Shown here: positions 1-8,362 of the stretch, one piece after another
Position numbering within the stretch: position 1 is the first letter of the stretch
Layout of the letters: every line of letters begins with the position of its first letter
DNA from: Bacillota bacterium
GTDB lineage: Bacteria > Bacillota > Thermosediminibacteria > Thermosediminibacterales > Thermosediminibacteraceae
Direction: 5' to 3'
Length of the DNA: 23,901 nucleotides
Assembly: GCA_003242255.1 (NCBI GenBank)
Contig: QGUT01000009.1
Span: 1-23,901 of the forward strand
Position numbers and translations under genes: made by a program
The notes under the pieces: model-generated
The model's input: only the letters and a program-made list of their open reading frames with translations
What the model was told of the DNA's origin: nothing
Databases searched by the model: none

Positions 1-855
1 GAGCATAACCTTATCGTCCACAGCCTTGATATCGCAACCCATCTCCCGGAGCTTGGCGAGCACGGGTTCGATGTGCTCTATGATGACGTTTTCCAGGACA
101 ATATCTCCCCGAGTCGCAGCAGCGGCGACCAGGTACGTCCCTGCCGCGATCCGGTCCGGAATTACCGTGTAATCGTCCACGGGCTTCAAATCTTCTACCG
201 AACAACCTTCAATCTTAATAGTATCGGTTCCCGCCCCCTTTACCTGGCATCCCATTTGGTTCAGGTAGTTTTGAAGGTCTACTATCTCCGGCTCCTTGGC
301 CGCATTTCTTATAATAGTTCTGCCTTCGGCCAACACTGCCGCCAGCATCAGGTTCTCCGTGGCCCCAACGCTCGGAAAATCCAGGTGTATATTGGCCCCT
401 TTGAGCCTTTCCGCTTGGGCGTAAATGAAACCGTGGCTCTCGGTTATTTCCGCGCCCAATGCGGCAAGGCCCTTCAAATGAAGGTCGATGGGCCTCGGTC
501 CTATTTCGCAGCCGCCCGGGTAGGAAACTTTGACCTTTTTGTACCGCCCCAGCAGAGGCCCCATCAATACGATAGAAGACCTCATTTTTCTCATCAAATC
601 ATCGGGCACTTCCCAGCTGTGAACCTTGCTGGAGTCCGCCACCAGCACATTTTCGGAGAACGAAATTTCGACCCCTAGAACCTTCAATATTTCTAACATC
701 ACATGGACGTCTTTAATATCCGGAACATTTCGGAGGCGATTTTTGCTGCCGTTCAGTATAGTGGCCGCCATGATGGGCAGGCTCGCGTTTTTGGAGCCCT
801 GGACTTTAAGCCGGCCGGAAAGCTTTGATCCCCCCACAATCACATAAGCCCCCAC
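1..855 (-). CDS. murA: UDP-N-acetylglucosamine 1-carboxyvinyltransferase, 3' end cut off by window edge
   Basis: MurA transfers enolpyruvate from PEP to UDP-GlcNAc, the first committed step of peptidoglycan synthesis, in the cytoplasm. About 285 residues are visible of roughly 418 usual for the family, and the frame runs open to the window edge. Near the N-terminus is the substrate-binding GSKNASLP segment (Lys-Asn pair). The catalytic loop PGGCEIG, with the Cys that attacks PEP and is the fosfomycin target, lies around positions 490-510. The start is GTG at 855, or the adjacent in-frame TTG at 858. Both follow a strong GGAGGTGA at 863-870, and the choice between them is uncertain. It is the last visible gene of the dcw cluster, 39 bases after murC. 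A small hairpin overlaps its ribosome binding site. Identity is secure; murA rather than its paralogue murZ rests on context only. Confidence 0.95.
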   Translation of the reverse strand, partial: MGAYVIVGGSKLSGRLKVQGSKNASLPIMAATILNGSKNRLRNVPDIKDVHVMLEILKVLGVEISFSENVLVADSSKVHSWEVPDDLMRKMRSSIVLMGPLLGRYKKVKVSYPGGCEIGPRPIDLHLKGLAALGAEITESHGFIYAQAERLKGANIHLDFPSVGATENLMLAAVLAEGRTIIRNAAKEPEIVDLQNYLNQMGCQVKGAGTDTIKIEGCSVEDLKPVDDYTVIPDRIAAGTYLVAAAATRGDIVLENVIIEHIEPVLAKLREMGCDIKAVDDKVML

Positions 856-868
856 CAAAAATTCACCT

Positions 869-884
869 CCGGTATTTTTACCGG
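869..884 (-). promoter_or_regulatory. Small hairpin overlapping the murA ribosome binding site
   Basis: Read on the minus strand, CCGGTA - AAAA - TACCGG forms a perfect 6-bp stem with a 4-base loop in the murC-murA gap. The last two bases of its 3' arm (870-869) are the first two G of the GGAGG ribosome binding site of murA. The tail is AGGTGA and not a U-run, so it does not look like a terminator. It may modulate murA translation or protect an mRNA end; that is inference. Confidence 0.45.
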
Positions 885-894
885 GGAAGACGCC

Positions 895-2259
895 TTAAGA
901 CTTTAATTTTTTCACTATCTCGTAAGCTACCTGGTTTATATCGCCCGCTCCTATGGTTAAAACGTAGTCTCCCGGCGAAAGTCTCGGAATTAGGAATTCC
1001 GGTATTTCCCTTTTATCGGGGATGTAGGTCACCTTTTTCCCTCTAGCTTTTAGGGCATCCACTATAAGAAGGGATGAAATCCCCTCTATCGGCCTTTCAC
1101 CCGCACTGTATATGTCCGTGATCACCACTTCATCGGCATCGTCAAAGGCCGTTCCAAATTGGTCTGCTAAAATCTTAGTCCTGGTATACCGGTGCGGCTG
1201 GAATATGGCGTAAATCTTCCTGGGATTCTGCGACCTTGCAGCGTTGAGGGTGGCTCTGATCTCCGTCGGGTGGTGAGCGTAATCGTCGATAACTTTAACG
1301 CCCTCCACTTCCCCGATAAGCTGAAACCGGCGCTTAGCCCCGCGGAAATCTTTTAACGCCTCTCGCACTTCCTCCATTTTAAGGCCCAATCGGTGGGCTA
1401 CCGCCACTGCCGCAGTCGCATTATATATATTATGCATGCCGGGCACGATGAGTTCCACTTCAGCCAAAGGATGGCCCTCCCAGTGGACTTCAAAGGTGGA
1501 ACCCCCTCCCGTTATCCGTATGTTTTTCGCCGAGTAGTCCGCCGAATTGATACCGTAAGTAAAGCATCTCACATTTAAGCCGCCCAGTATGTCCCTCACA
1601 TTTTCGTTGTCGGTTCCCAGAAGGGCAAAACCGCCTTTTTTAATGCCGTTTACAAAGGTTTTGTAGGCCTCCTTCATGGTGTCCATGTCTTGGTAGTAGT
1701 CCATATGGTCGTTTTCTATATTTGTCACCACTGCAATGTAGGGCCTGAGCTTGAGAAAAGAGCCGTCGCTCTCGTCGGCTTCAGCCACCAGATATTCTCC
1801 TCTTCCGAGGGTGGCGTTGCCTCCTATGTCGTTCAGTTCGCCTCCTATGACGACCGTAGGATCGAGCCCGCTCCTTTCGAGCACCAGCGAAATCATCGAA
1901 GTCGTGGTGGTCTTTCCGTGGGCACCAGTCACCGCTATTCCTTTCTTGGCGTCCATGAGCCGGCTCAGCACATCGGCCCTGTGGACAATGGGTATGTTCT
2001 CCTTTAAGGCCTCTACGTACTCCGGATTGTCATGGGGAATAGCGGAGGACACGACCACGAGATCCGCTCCCTTCACATTTTCCGCGCTGTGGCCCAAAAA
2101 AACCGTGGCCCCTAATTTTTTCAGCCTGCTGGTGATTTCCGAGGATTTCAGGTCCGAACCGGATACCTCGTATCCCAATTCTCTAGCTATCTTTGCGATC
2201 CCGCTCATTCCCGTGCCACCGATGCCGATAAAATGAATGCGTTTATAATTCCCCAACAA
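895..2259 (-). CDS. murC: UDP-N-acetylmuramate--L-alanine ligase
   Basis: MurC adds the first amino acid, L-Ala, to UDP-MurNAc using ATP. The 454-residue product is full length. Its N-terminal Rossmann-like domain carries GIGGTGMSGIA (about residues 12-22), followed by the central P-loop TGAHGKTTTT (about 111-120) and the DESDGSF and NIENDHMDYY segments of the Mur ligase fold. A DDYAHHPTE segment typical of MurC begins the C-terminal half. The start is TTG at 2259, preceded by AAGGAG 9-10 bases upstream; a second TTG follows directly. It sits between murG (138-bp gap upstream) and murA. No convincing promoter was found in the gap, so it is probably co-transcribed with the upstream genes. Confidence 0.96.
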   Translation of the reverse strand: MLGNYKRIHFIGIGGTGMSGIAKIARELGYEVSGSDLKSSEITSRLKKLGATVFLGHSAENVKGADLVVVSSAIPHDNPEYVEALKENIPIVHRADVLSRLMDAKKGIAVTGAHGKTTTTSMISLVLERSGLDPTVVIGGELNDIGGNATLGRGEYLVAEADESDGSFLKLRPYIAVVTNIENDHMDYYQDMDTMKEAYKTFVNGIKKGGFALLGTDNENVRDILGGLNVRCFTYGINSADYSAKNIRITGGGSTFEVHWEGHPLAEVELIVPGMHNIYNATAAVAVAHRLGLKMEEVREALKDFRGAKRRFQLIGEVEGVKVIDDYAHHPTEIRATLNAARSQNPRKIYAIFQPHRYTRTKILADQFGTAFDDADEVVITDIYSAGERPIEGISSLLIVDALKARGKKVTYIPDKREIPEFLIPRLSPGDYVLTIGAGDINQVAYEIVKKLKS

Positions 2260-2397
2260 GTTCTGTCTCTCCTTCCGATCCTAAATGCGCTTTATCGCGA
2301 ACACTATATATTATTCCGACACCTTACAAAGTGCTACCACGATATCAATATTACCACAGGCTCCAAGGTCATAGAAACAGGTTATTATTGGATAATT

Positions 2398-3510
2398 TTA
2401 GTCCACGAGTGCTCTGATCTCTCTCCATATCCTGTCTATAGCATCAGGCTTCCCCAGCTTGCGACTTGCTGCTGACATCTCGGCGAGCCGATTCTCATCG
2501 GAGATTAGGCGGCAGATCATCTCGTACAACTTTTGTCCGTTAAGTTCCCAATTTTTTATCACTATTGCTGCCCCATTTTTTTCCATGAAACCAGCGTTAT
2601 AATCCTGGTGCTGTCCCGCCGCCGTGGGGAGAGGCACCAGGATTGCCGGCTTTCCGGCCGCCGTAAGTTCAGCTATAGTTATAGCGCCCGCCCTGGATAC
2701 CACCAGGTCTGCCGCAGCAATGGCATAGTGCATTTCATAAACATAAGGTCTTACTTTAATATGTCCTAGGCGAGAGGGATTTATTCCTTTAACTTCCAGC
2801 TTGCTGATAAAATCATCGTAATTCTTTTGCCCGGTGATATGAAGGAGTTGAAAAGTCTCATCCTCTTTTATCAAATCGATGAGTTCCAGCACCGCTTCGT
2901 TGATCTTCAAAGCGCCCTGGCTCCCACCGAAAGACAGTACCAGGGGTTTTTTAAGGTCGAATCCGAGTTTTTCCATGGCCTCCAATTTTTCGGTCATTAC
3001 AATTTCATGTCTTACCGGATTGCCGGTCACGACCACCTTGCCCTTTGGAAAGTACTTTGCCGAATCCGGGAAGCTCACCGCCACTTTGTCGACAAAGCGG
3101 GACAGTATCTGGTTGGTAACGCCGGGCTTCACGTTTTGTTCGTGGATGAAGGTCGGAATTCTCAAAAGCGATGCAAAAAAAACTACCGGGCCTGCTACAT
3201 AACCGCCGGTCCCCACGACCAAGTCCGGCTTTTCTCTCTTTAACAAAGCCAGGGATTCCATTCCGCCCAAGACCACTTCTTTCAGGGTAATGAAGTTTTC
3301 CAAAGACAGCGCTCTTTTAAAACCCCTTGCTCTGATTTTTTTAAGTTCAAAACCGGCCTTTGGCACCAGGTCCTTTTCCAACCCCCTGTCGGTGCCCACA
3401 AAGAGTATTTTTATATCCGGAAATTCCATCTTCAACTTCTGAGCTATTGCGATCGCAGGGTATATGTGACCGCCGGTCCCGCCCCCTGCGATTATAACTT
3501 TTTTAGGCAT
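2398..3510 (-). CDS. murG: UDP-N-acetylglucosamine--undecaprenyl-PP-MurNAc-pentapeptide transferase (lipid II synthase)
   Basis: MurG is a peripheral membrane GT-B glycosyltransferase that adds GlcNAc to lipid I to give lipid II on the inner face of the membrane. The 370-residue product has the N-terminal GGGTGGHIYPA loop (about 9-19), HEQN (about 123-126), GGSQGA (about 195-200) and the C-terminal SRAGAITIAEL donor-binding segment, all diagnostic. The TAAGQHQDYNA segment has Gly where many relatives have Glu, which I regard as normal variation. The ATG start is 1 base after the ftsW stop, and its GGAGG site lies inside ftsW, so the two are likely translationally coupled. Confidence 0.96.
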   Translation of the reverse strand: MPKKVIIAGGGTGGHIYPAIAIAQKLKMEFPDIKILFVGTDRGLEKDLVPKAGFELKKIRARGFKRALSLENFITLKEVVLGGMESLALLKREKPDLVVGTGGYVAGPVVFFASLLRIPTFIHEQNVKPGVTNQILSRFVDKVAVSFPDSAKYFPKGKVVVTGNPVRHEIVMTEKLEAMEKLGFDLKKPLVLSFGGSQGALKINEAVLELIDLIKEDETFQLLHITGQKNYDDFISKLEVKGINPSRLGHIKVRPYVYEMHYAIAAADLVVSRAGAITIAELTAAGKPAILVPLPTAAGQHQDYNAGFMEKNGAAIVIKNWELNGQKLYEMICRLISDENRLAEMSAASRKLGKPDAIDRIWREIRALVD

Positions 3511-3511
3511 A

Positions 3512-4612
3512 TCATTTTGCCTCCAGGTGTCTTGTTATATTTAACAAAATGCCAATTCCGGCCAGCGTTATCGAAAGCGAAGAGCCTCCGTAACTTATAA
3601 AAGGCAGCGGCATCCCGGTCACCGGCATGGATGCCGTTACCACCGCTATGTGAATCAGAAATTGGAGGGCGATCAGGCTCGTAATGCCTGTAGCCATAAA
3701 TTTCCCAAACAGGTCGGGAGCGTGCAGGGCAGCTCTATATCCCCGCCATATGAATAAGGAAAACATAAAGATGACAAATAGCGCTCCCAAAAAGCCCAAT
3801 TCCTCTCCTATTATAGCAAAAATAAAATCAGTCTGAGGCTCGGGAAGGTAAAAAAATTTCTGCCGGCTCTTCCCCAGCCCCACTCCCAGAAGCCCGCCGG
3901 CTCCTAGGGCATAGAGCGACTGAACTATATTGTATCCTTTGCCGCGGATATCTTCCCAGGGATTGACGAAAGACATCAGCCTTACCATTCGGTACGGTTC
4001 CGCAATAATGAGCGCCACCACTAAAATGACCCCGGCCAGGCTAAGAAAAAGCATCTGGGGAATGCTGGCCCCAGCCACAAACAGCATGACCATCGAAAGC
4101 ATGCCTATGAGGACAGCCGCACTGAGATGCGGTTCTATGACGATCAGTCCGCAGGTGAGGGCGGTTACCAGCAGTACCGGGACCATGCCTTTAAAAAAGT
4201 TTTTTATATCGTCCTGCTTTCGCTCAAGAGTGCAGGAAAGGTACACCACCATGCCCAGCTTTGCAATTTCCGAAGGCTGCACGCTAAAAGAACCCACTCC
4301 AATCCATCGCCGGGCCTCGTTTATCTTCATGCCGATTCCCGGAATCAGTACCGCCACGAGAAGGACGTACATGACGAGCAGAATGGTTTTTTCATATTTT
4401 TTTATCCGCCAGTAGTCATAGTTCATGAAATACACCATAGCTGCCAGGCCCAAAAAAGCCGCAACGAGTTGCCGCTTCAAAAAGTACAGGCTGTCCTTGT
4501 GAACGTAATAGGCCCACACGCTGCTGGAGCTGAAGACCATTATTATTCCAAAACACAGGAGCACCAGGACGGTAAACATCATCACGAAATCAGGGGCATT
4601 CCGGTATCTCAC
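3512..4612 (-). CDS. ftsW: SEDS-family peptidoglycan glycosyltransferase, FtsW/SpoVE type
   Basis: This is an integral membrane SEDS protein that polymerises lipid II into glycan strands, working with a class B PBP. The 366-residue product has about ten hydrophobic segments. It carries SEIAKLGMVVYLS, the extracellular PEPQTDFIFAIIGEELG loop containing the catalytic Asp region, and the C-terminal GMPLPFISYGGSS signature. The start is GTG at 4612 with AGGGGTG 6 bases upstream. It lies between murD and murG, where Bacillus has spoVE and many Clostridia have ftsW. A division or a sporulation role cannot be separated by sequence. The partner is likely the PASTA-domain PBP encoded at 9840-11939. 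Confidence 0.93.
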   Translation of the reverse strand: MRYRNAPDFVMMFTVLVLLCFGIIMVFSSSSVWAYYVHKDSLYFLKRQLVAAFLGLAAMVYFMNYDYWRIKKYEKTILLVMYVLLVAVLIPGIGMKINEARRWIGVGSFSVQPSEIAKLGMVVYLSCTLERKQDDIKNFFKGMVPVLLVTALTCGLIVIEPHLSAAVLIGMLSMVMLFVAGASIPQMLFLSLAGVILVVALIIAEPYRMVRLMSFVNPWEDIRGKGYNIVQSLYALGAGGLLGVGLGKSRQKFFYLPEPQTDFIFAIIGEELGFLGALFVIFMFSLFIWRGYRAALHAPDLFGKFMATGITSLIALQFLIHIAVVTASMPVTGMPLPFISYGGSSLSITLAGIGILLNITRHLEAK

Positions 4613-4626
4613 AATTTACACCCCTT

Positions 4627-5985
4627 TTATGCTTTTAACGAGCGAACCGCTTCTTTGAAGACTTTTCCCCGTTCTTCGAAATTCGAAAACATATCCCAGC
4701 TGGCGCAAGCCGGAGAAAGCAGCACCGTATCGCCAGGATCCGCCGATTCTTTGGCTATCTTAACCGCTTCCTCCATGGAGGAGGCTTTTTCCACCTCGGT
4801 AAAACCTTCTTCCCTGGCAGTCTTTTCTATCTGGTCGGCCGTTTCTCCAATCAGCACCGCTTTTTTTACTTTGCCAAAAAAAGCCCTGACGAAAGGTCTA
4901 AAGTCCACTTTTTTGTCGTAGCCGCCGGCTATCAAAATTATGGGACCATCCACGGCCTCCAGAGCCTTAAGGGCCGCATCGGGATTGGTTCCCTTCGAGT
5001 CGTTGATAAACTTCACGCCGTCAACGGTATCCACGTATTCCAGCCGGTGCTCCACCCCTTTGAAGCTTTTAAGGGTCTCCGCCAGGTTGTTTAGATTCAC
5101 TCCGGCGATCCAAGCCGCCGCCACCGCGGCCAGGGCGTTCTCCAGGTTGTGGACGCCTTTTATGCCGAGGTCCTTGGCCTCCAGAATCGGATAAATAGCC
5201 CCACCTTCTTTTATAACTATGACGCCGTTTTTTACGAAAACGCCTTCCTCCAATTCTTTCTTCCTGCTGAAAAATACAACCCGGCTTCTAGCCCTCCTGG
5301 CAAGCCCGGCCACCACGAGGTCGTCGTAATTGAGCACTGAAAAATCCCTTTCATCCTGATTTTCCAAAATCCGCGCTTTAGCTTCGATGTAATTTTCAAA
5401 AGTCTTGTGCCGGTTGAGATGGTCTTCGGTAATGTTGAGAATCAAGCTCACCCTGGGTTTGAAGTACAGGATATTTTCCAACTGGAAGCTGCTGACTTCC
5501 ACGACCACGTAGTCTTTCTGGCCCTTTTTGTCGGCCTCCTGTATCAGCGGCGTCCCTATATTGCCGGCCACCGATATATTCTTTCCGTCGTTTTTCAGTA
5601 TCTCACCTATGAGCGTCGTGGTGGTCGTCTTTCCGTTGGTCCCGGTGACCGCGATTATCGGAGCTTTATTGTACCAGTACCCGAGTTCCAGTTCGCTAAT
5701 TACCAGAATACCCCTTTTCCTGGCTTCCTCGATGAGGGGTATGTCGCTGGGAACACCCGGGCTTATCACGATAAGGTCTATGCCGTCCAGAAGTTCCAGG
5801 GGATGTCCCCCAAAAAACAATTCAACCCCTGCAGGGGTAAGTTTCTCCACTGCATCTTTCATTTCTTCTTTTTGCCTTATGTCATTGGCTATTACCTTAG
5901 CCCCTAAATTCGAAAGTTCGATGGCGGCCGCTACACCGCTCCTCGCAAGCCCTACTACCAGAACTTTTTTGCCCCTTAATTCCAT
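4627..5985 (-). CDS. murD: UDP-N-acetylmuramoyl-L-alanine--D-glutamate ligase
   Basis: MurD adds D-Glu to UDP-MurNAc-L-Ala in the cytoplasm. The 452-residue product is of normal length. It has the N-terminal UDP-binding VVGLARSGVAAA segment (about 9-20), the P-loop GTNGKTTTT (about 115-123), NITEDHLNRH in the central domain, HRLEYV, and INDSKGTNPDA near the start of the C-terminal domain, a MurD hallmark. The start is ATG at 5985 behind AGGAGGG. It is separated from mraY by 20 bases and from ftsW by 14 bases, in one operon. Confidence 0.96.
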   Translation of the reverse strand: MELRGKKVLVVGLARSGVAAAIELSNLGAKVIANDIRQKEEMKDAVEKLTPAGVELFFGGHPLELLDGIDLIVISPGVPSDIPLIEEARKRGILVISELELGYWYNKAPIIAVTGTNGKTTTTTLIGEILKNDGKNISVAGNIGTPLIQEADKKGQKDYVVVEVSSFQLENILYFKPRVSLILNITEDHLNRHKTFENYIEAKARILENQDERDFSVLNYDDLVVAGLARRARSRVVFFSRKKELEEGVFVKNGVIVIKEGGAIYPILEAKDLGIKGVHNLENALAAVAAAWIAGVNLNNLAETLKSFKGVEHRLEYVDTVDGVKFINDSKGTNPDAALKALEAVDGPIILIAGGYDKKVDFRPFVRAFFGKVKKAVLIGETADQIEKTAREEGFTEVEKASSMEEAVKIAKESADPGDTVLLSPACASWDMFSNFEERGKVFKEAVRSLKA

Positions 5986-6005
5986 AAGTACATGCCCTCC
6001 TTCCT

Positions 6006-6974
6006 TCAGAAAACCTCAGTGGACAAAAATGCACCGATGCCGGCCAGTGCGGAAAGAGCTGCAACTGTCCAGAAAACCAGGACCACTTTTACTTCGCTCC
6101 ACCCGCTGAGTTCAAAATGATGGTGCAGGGGACTCATCCGAAATATCCTCTTCCCCGTGAACCGGAAATAAATCACCTGCAGAATCACTGAGAAAGTCTC
6201 CACTATAAAAATAAAACCGATGAGCGCGAGATAAAACTGGGTACCTCCCAGCACGGCCAGGGCGGAAATGGCCCCGCCGATCCCCAGGGAACCCGTATCG
6301 CCCATGAACACTTTAGCTGGGTAGTGATTGTAGAGCAAAAACCCTAAACAGGCACCGCTGAGCGCTGCGCTGAACAAAGCCAAGTCCTGAAGACCCAGAA
6401 AAAAATAAATTACCGTATACGCGAACCCCACTATTGCTGAAATGCCCGAAACCAAACCGTCCAATCCATCGGTGAGATTGACGCTGTTCACCGTGCCGAG
6501 TATTACGAAAATGGTAAAGGGGATGTAGATCAGCCCCAAATCGACGCCCTTGCGCACAAAAGGAAAGAATACCCACGTCGTGCCGGGAAACACTCCCGAC
6601 CCAAATAAAGCGAGCAATATGGAAAGTATGATCTGGAAAAGCAGCTTTTGACTGGCCCTCAACCCCAGAGGCCTTTTTCTGACCACCTTTATGTAATCGT
6701 CTACAAAACCCACGAGGCCAAATCCGATGGTGGATAAAACGGCGGCCGTCGCATAGGAGCTCCCCTGGTAAAAAAGCAAGGTGGAAATTGCTATGGCCGG
6801 TATTATCATTATCCCGCCCATCGTAGGGGTTCCCATTTTTTTCAAGTGCCTCTTAGGACCGTCGAATCTTACCGTTTGGCCAAATTTCAGTATTTGCAAC
6901 ATAGGTATTACCGCCATCCCGGCTAATGCCACTATTGCAAATGCGGTCGCTGCTGCAAGAAAAGGGGTTTTCAC
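6006..6974 (-). CDS. mraY: Phospho-N-acetylmuramoyl-pentapeptide transferase (lipid I synthase)
   Basis: MraY is a multi-pass membrane enzyme that moves phospho-MurNAc-pentapeptide from UDP to undecaprenyl phosphate, forming lipid I. The 322-residue product has the PTMGG motif, the Asp-Asp pair in FVDDYIKV, the NLTDGLDGL and GDTGSLGIGG active-site loops, and the C-terminal HHHFE motif specific to MraY. Hydrophobic segments alternate through the length as expected for ten transmembrane helices. The GTG start at 6974 has GGGAGG 8 bases upstream, inside the end of murF. This enzyme links the cytoplasmic Mur ligases to MurG. Confidence 0.97.
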   Translation of the reverse strand: MKTPFLAAATAFAIVALAGMAVIPMLQILKFGQTVRFDGPKRHLKKMGTPTMGGIMIIPAIAISTLLFYQGSSYATAAVLSTIGFGLVGFVDDYIKVVRKRPLGLRASQKLLFQIILSILLALFGSGVFPGTTWVFFPFVRKGVDLGLIYIPFTIFVILGTVNSVNLTDGLDGLVSGISAIVGFAYTVIYFFLGLQDLALFSAALSGACLGFLLYNHYPAKVFMGDTGSLGIGGAISALAVLGGTQFYLALIGFIFIVETFSVILQVIYFRFTGKRIFRMSPLHHHFELSGWSEVKVVLVFWTVAALSALAGIGAFLSTEVF

Positions 6975-6976
6975 TG

Positions 6977-8362
6977 TTACGACCTCCCAATTAAAAAATC
7001 AACTATCTCCTCCATCTTCATACCTCTCGATGCCTTAACTAGAATTATATCACAATCACCCAGGAGTTCTCCCAAGCAACGCAGCGCTTCATCTTTTTTC
7101 GAAAAAGTGTGGATGGAACCGCTGCTCAGCCCAGCTTCCCGGGCTCCTCTTGCCATATCTTCCGCGTGGTTTCCTATAAAGACGAGGACATCGGCCGCCG
7201 CGGCAGTCCATTTACCCACCTCTCGGTGGGCTTCAGGGGCGTAATCTCCCAGTTCCAGCATGTCGCCGAGCACTGCAGCTTTTTTCTTGCCCTCTCCGAG
7301 TTCACTCAGGACCTTCAGGGCCGCTTTCATGGAATCGGGACTGGCATTGTACGAATCATCGATTACCGTGGCGCCGTTGGGCGATTTTTTAAATTCCAAT
7401 CTCATCTTACACGGCCTTGCGTCGAGCAGCCCTTCCTGTATCTCTTTTGGGCCCAATCCGAATTCCAGCCCTACTGCTACGGCGGCCAAGGCATTGTACA
7501 CCTGATGGATGCCGACAAAGGGAATTTCCAGCGGAAAATCCGTTCCATCCCCTTTAACCCTGAAGGCCATCCCGTCCTGCCTCAGGGATTTAATGTCCTC
7601 CGCCCTAAGGTCCCCTTTTTCGATGCCGAAAAACAAAGTCCGGGGAGAGAGCTTTCCCTTTTTCGCGTAGAGCTCGGGGCTGTCGGCATTTAAAATGAGT
7701 AGGTCCCTTTCGGACATCGCTTCGGCCATCTCCAGCTTGGCCCTTGCTATGTTCTCCTTGCTCCCCAATTTTTCGATGTGGGATATGCCGATATTGGTTA
7801 TCACGCCTATCTTCGGCCTTGCCAGAGTTGAAAGGCGCCTTATCTCCCCGAAACCGCTCATCCCCATCTCCACAACCCCTACTTCCTGGTCCTCCAGCCG
7901 GAAAATCGTGAGCGGCAGGCCGATCTCATTGTTAAAATTTCCCTCGTTTTTCAGCACTTTATACCTCTTTCCGAGGACCGCTGCCACCATTTCTTTGGTG
8001 GAAGTCTTTCCGACGCTGCCGGTAATGGCGACAAAGGGGATGTCAAATAGCGAGCGGTAGTACCCGGCCAGCCTGAGCAGGGCTTCTTTAGTATCTTTCA
8101 CAAAAATAATCGGCCTTTCAAATCCCATATCCGAAATTTTGTGCTTCTTATCTTCCGCACAGAGGGAGGCACCCGCTCCCTTTTCGAGAGCCATTTTTAT
8201 AAAATCGTGGCCATCGAATTTCTCCCCCACCAGCGGGATGAAGAGTTCCCCCGGTTTTACAGTCCTCGAATCGGTGGAAACTCCCGTGACCTCGCCCTCA
8301 ATATCTTTCTCCATCCGGCCCCCAACGGCTTCGGCAATTTTTCTGTAACTTATAGGTTTCAC
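6977..8362 (-). CDS. murF: UDP-N-acetylmuramoyl-tripeptide--D-alanyl-D-alanine ligase
   Basis: MurF attaches D-Ala-D-Ala to the UDP-MurNAc-tripeptide, completing the cytoplasmic precursor. The 461-residue product has an N-terminal STDSRTVKPGELFIPL domain, the P-loop TGSVGKTST (about 114-122), GMSGFGEI and NIGISHIEKLGS in the middle, and DDSYNASPDSM in the C-terminal part, a clear MurF marker. The start is GTG at 8362, overlapping the TGA of murE (GTGA, 4-base overlap), with AAGGGGAG 6 bases upstream. This arrangement suggests translational coupling. Confidence 0.96.
   Translation of the reverse strand: MKPISYRKIAEAVGGRMEKDIEGEVTGVSTDSRTVKPGELFIPLVGEKFDGHDFIKMALEKGAGASLCAEDKKHKISDMGFERPIIFVKDTKEALLRLAGYYRSLFDIPFVAITGSVGKTSTKEMVAAVLGKRYKVLKNEGNFNNEIGLPLTIFRLEDQEVGVVEMGMSGFGEIRRLSTLARPKIGVITNIGISHIEKLGSKENIARAKLEMAEAMSERDLLILNADSPELYAKKGKLSPRTLFFGIEKGDLRAEDIKSLRQDGMAFRVKGDGTDFPLEIPFVGIHQVYNALAAVAVGLEFGLGPKEIQEGLLDARPCKMRLEFKKSPNGATVIDDSYNASPDSMKAALKVLSELGEGKKKAAVLGDMLELGDYAPEAHREVGKWTAAAADVLVFIGNHAEDMARGAREAGLSSGSIHTFSKKDEALRCLGELLGDCDIILVKASRGMKMEEIVDFLIGRS

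Noticed and set aside
869..884. murC-murA hairpin as an intrinsic terminator
   Set aside because: The stem is followed by AGGTGA and a short T-run that starts too late; it overlaps a ribosome site instead.
4127..4921. Long plus-strand reading frames opposite the mur genes (for example this one and 8776-9339)
   Set aside because: Antisense shadows of clearly conserved genes, with no family-like motifs or ribosome sites.
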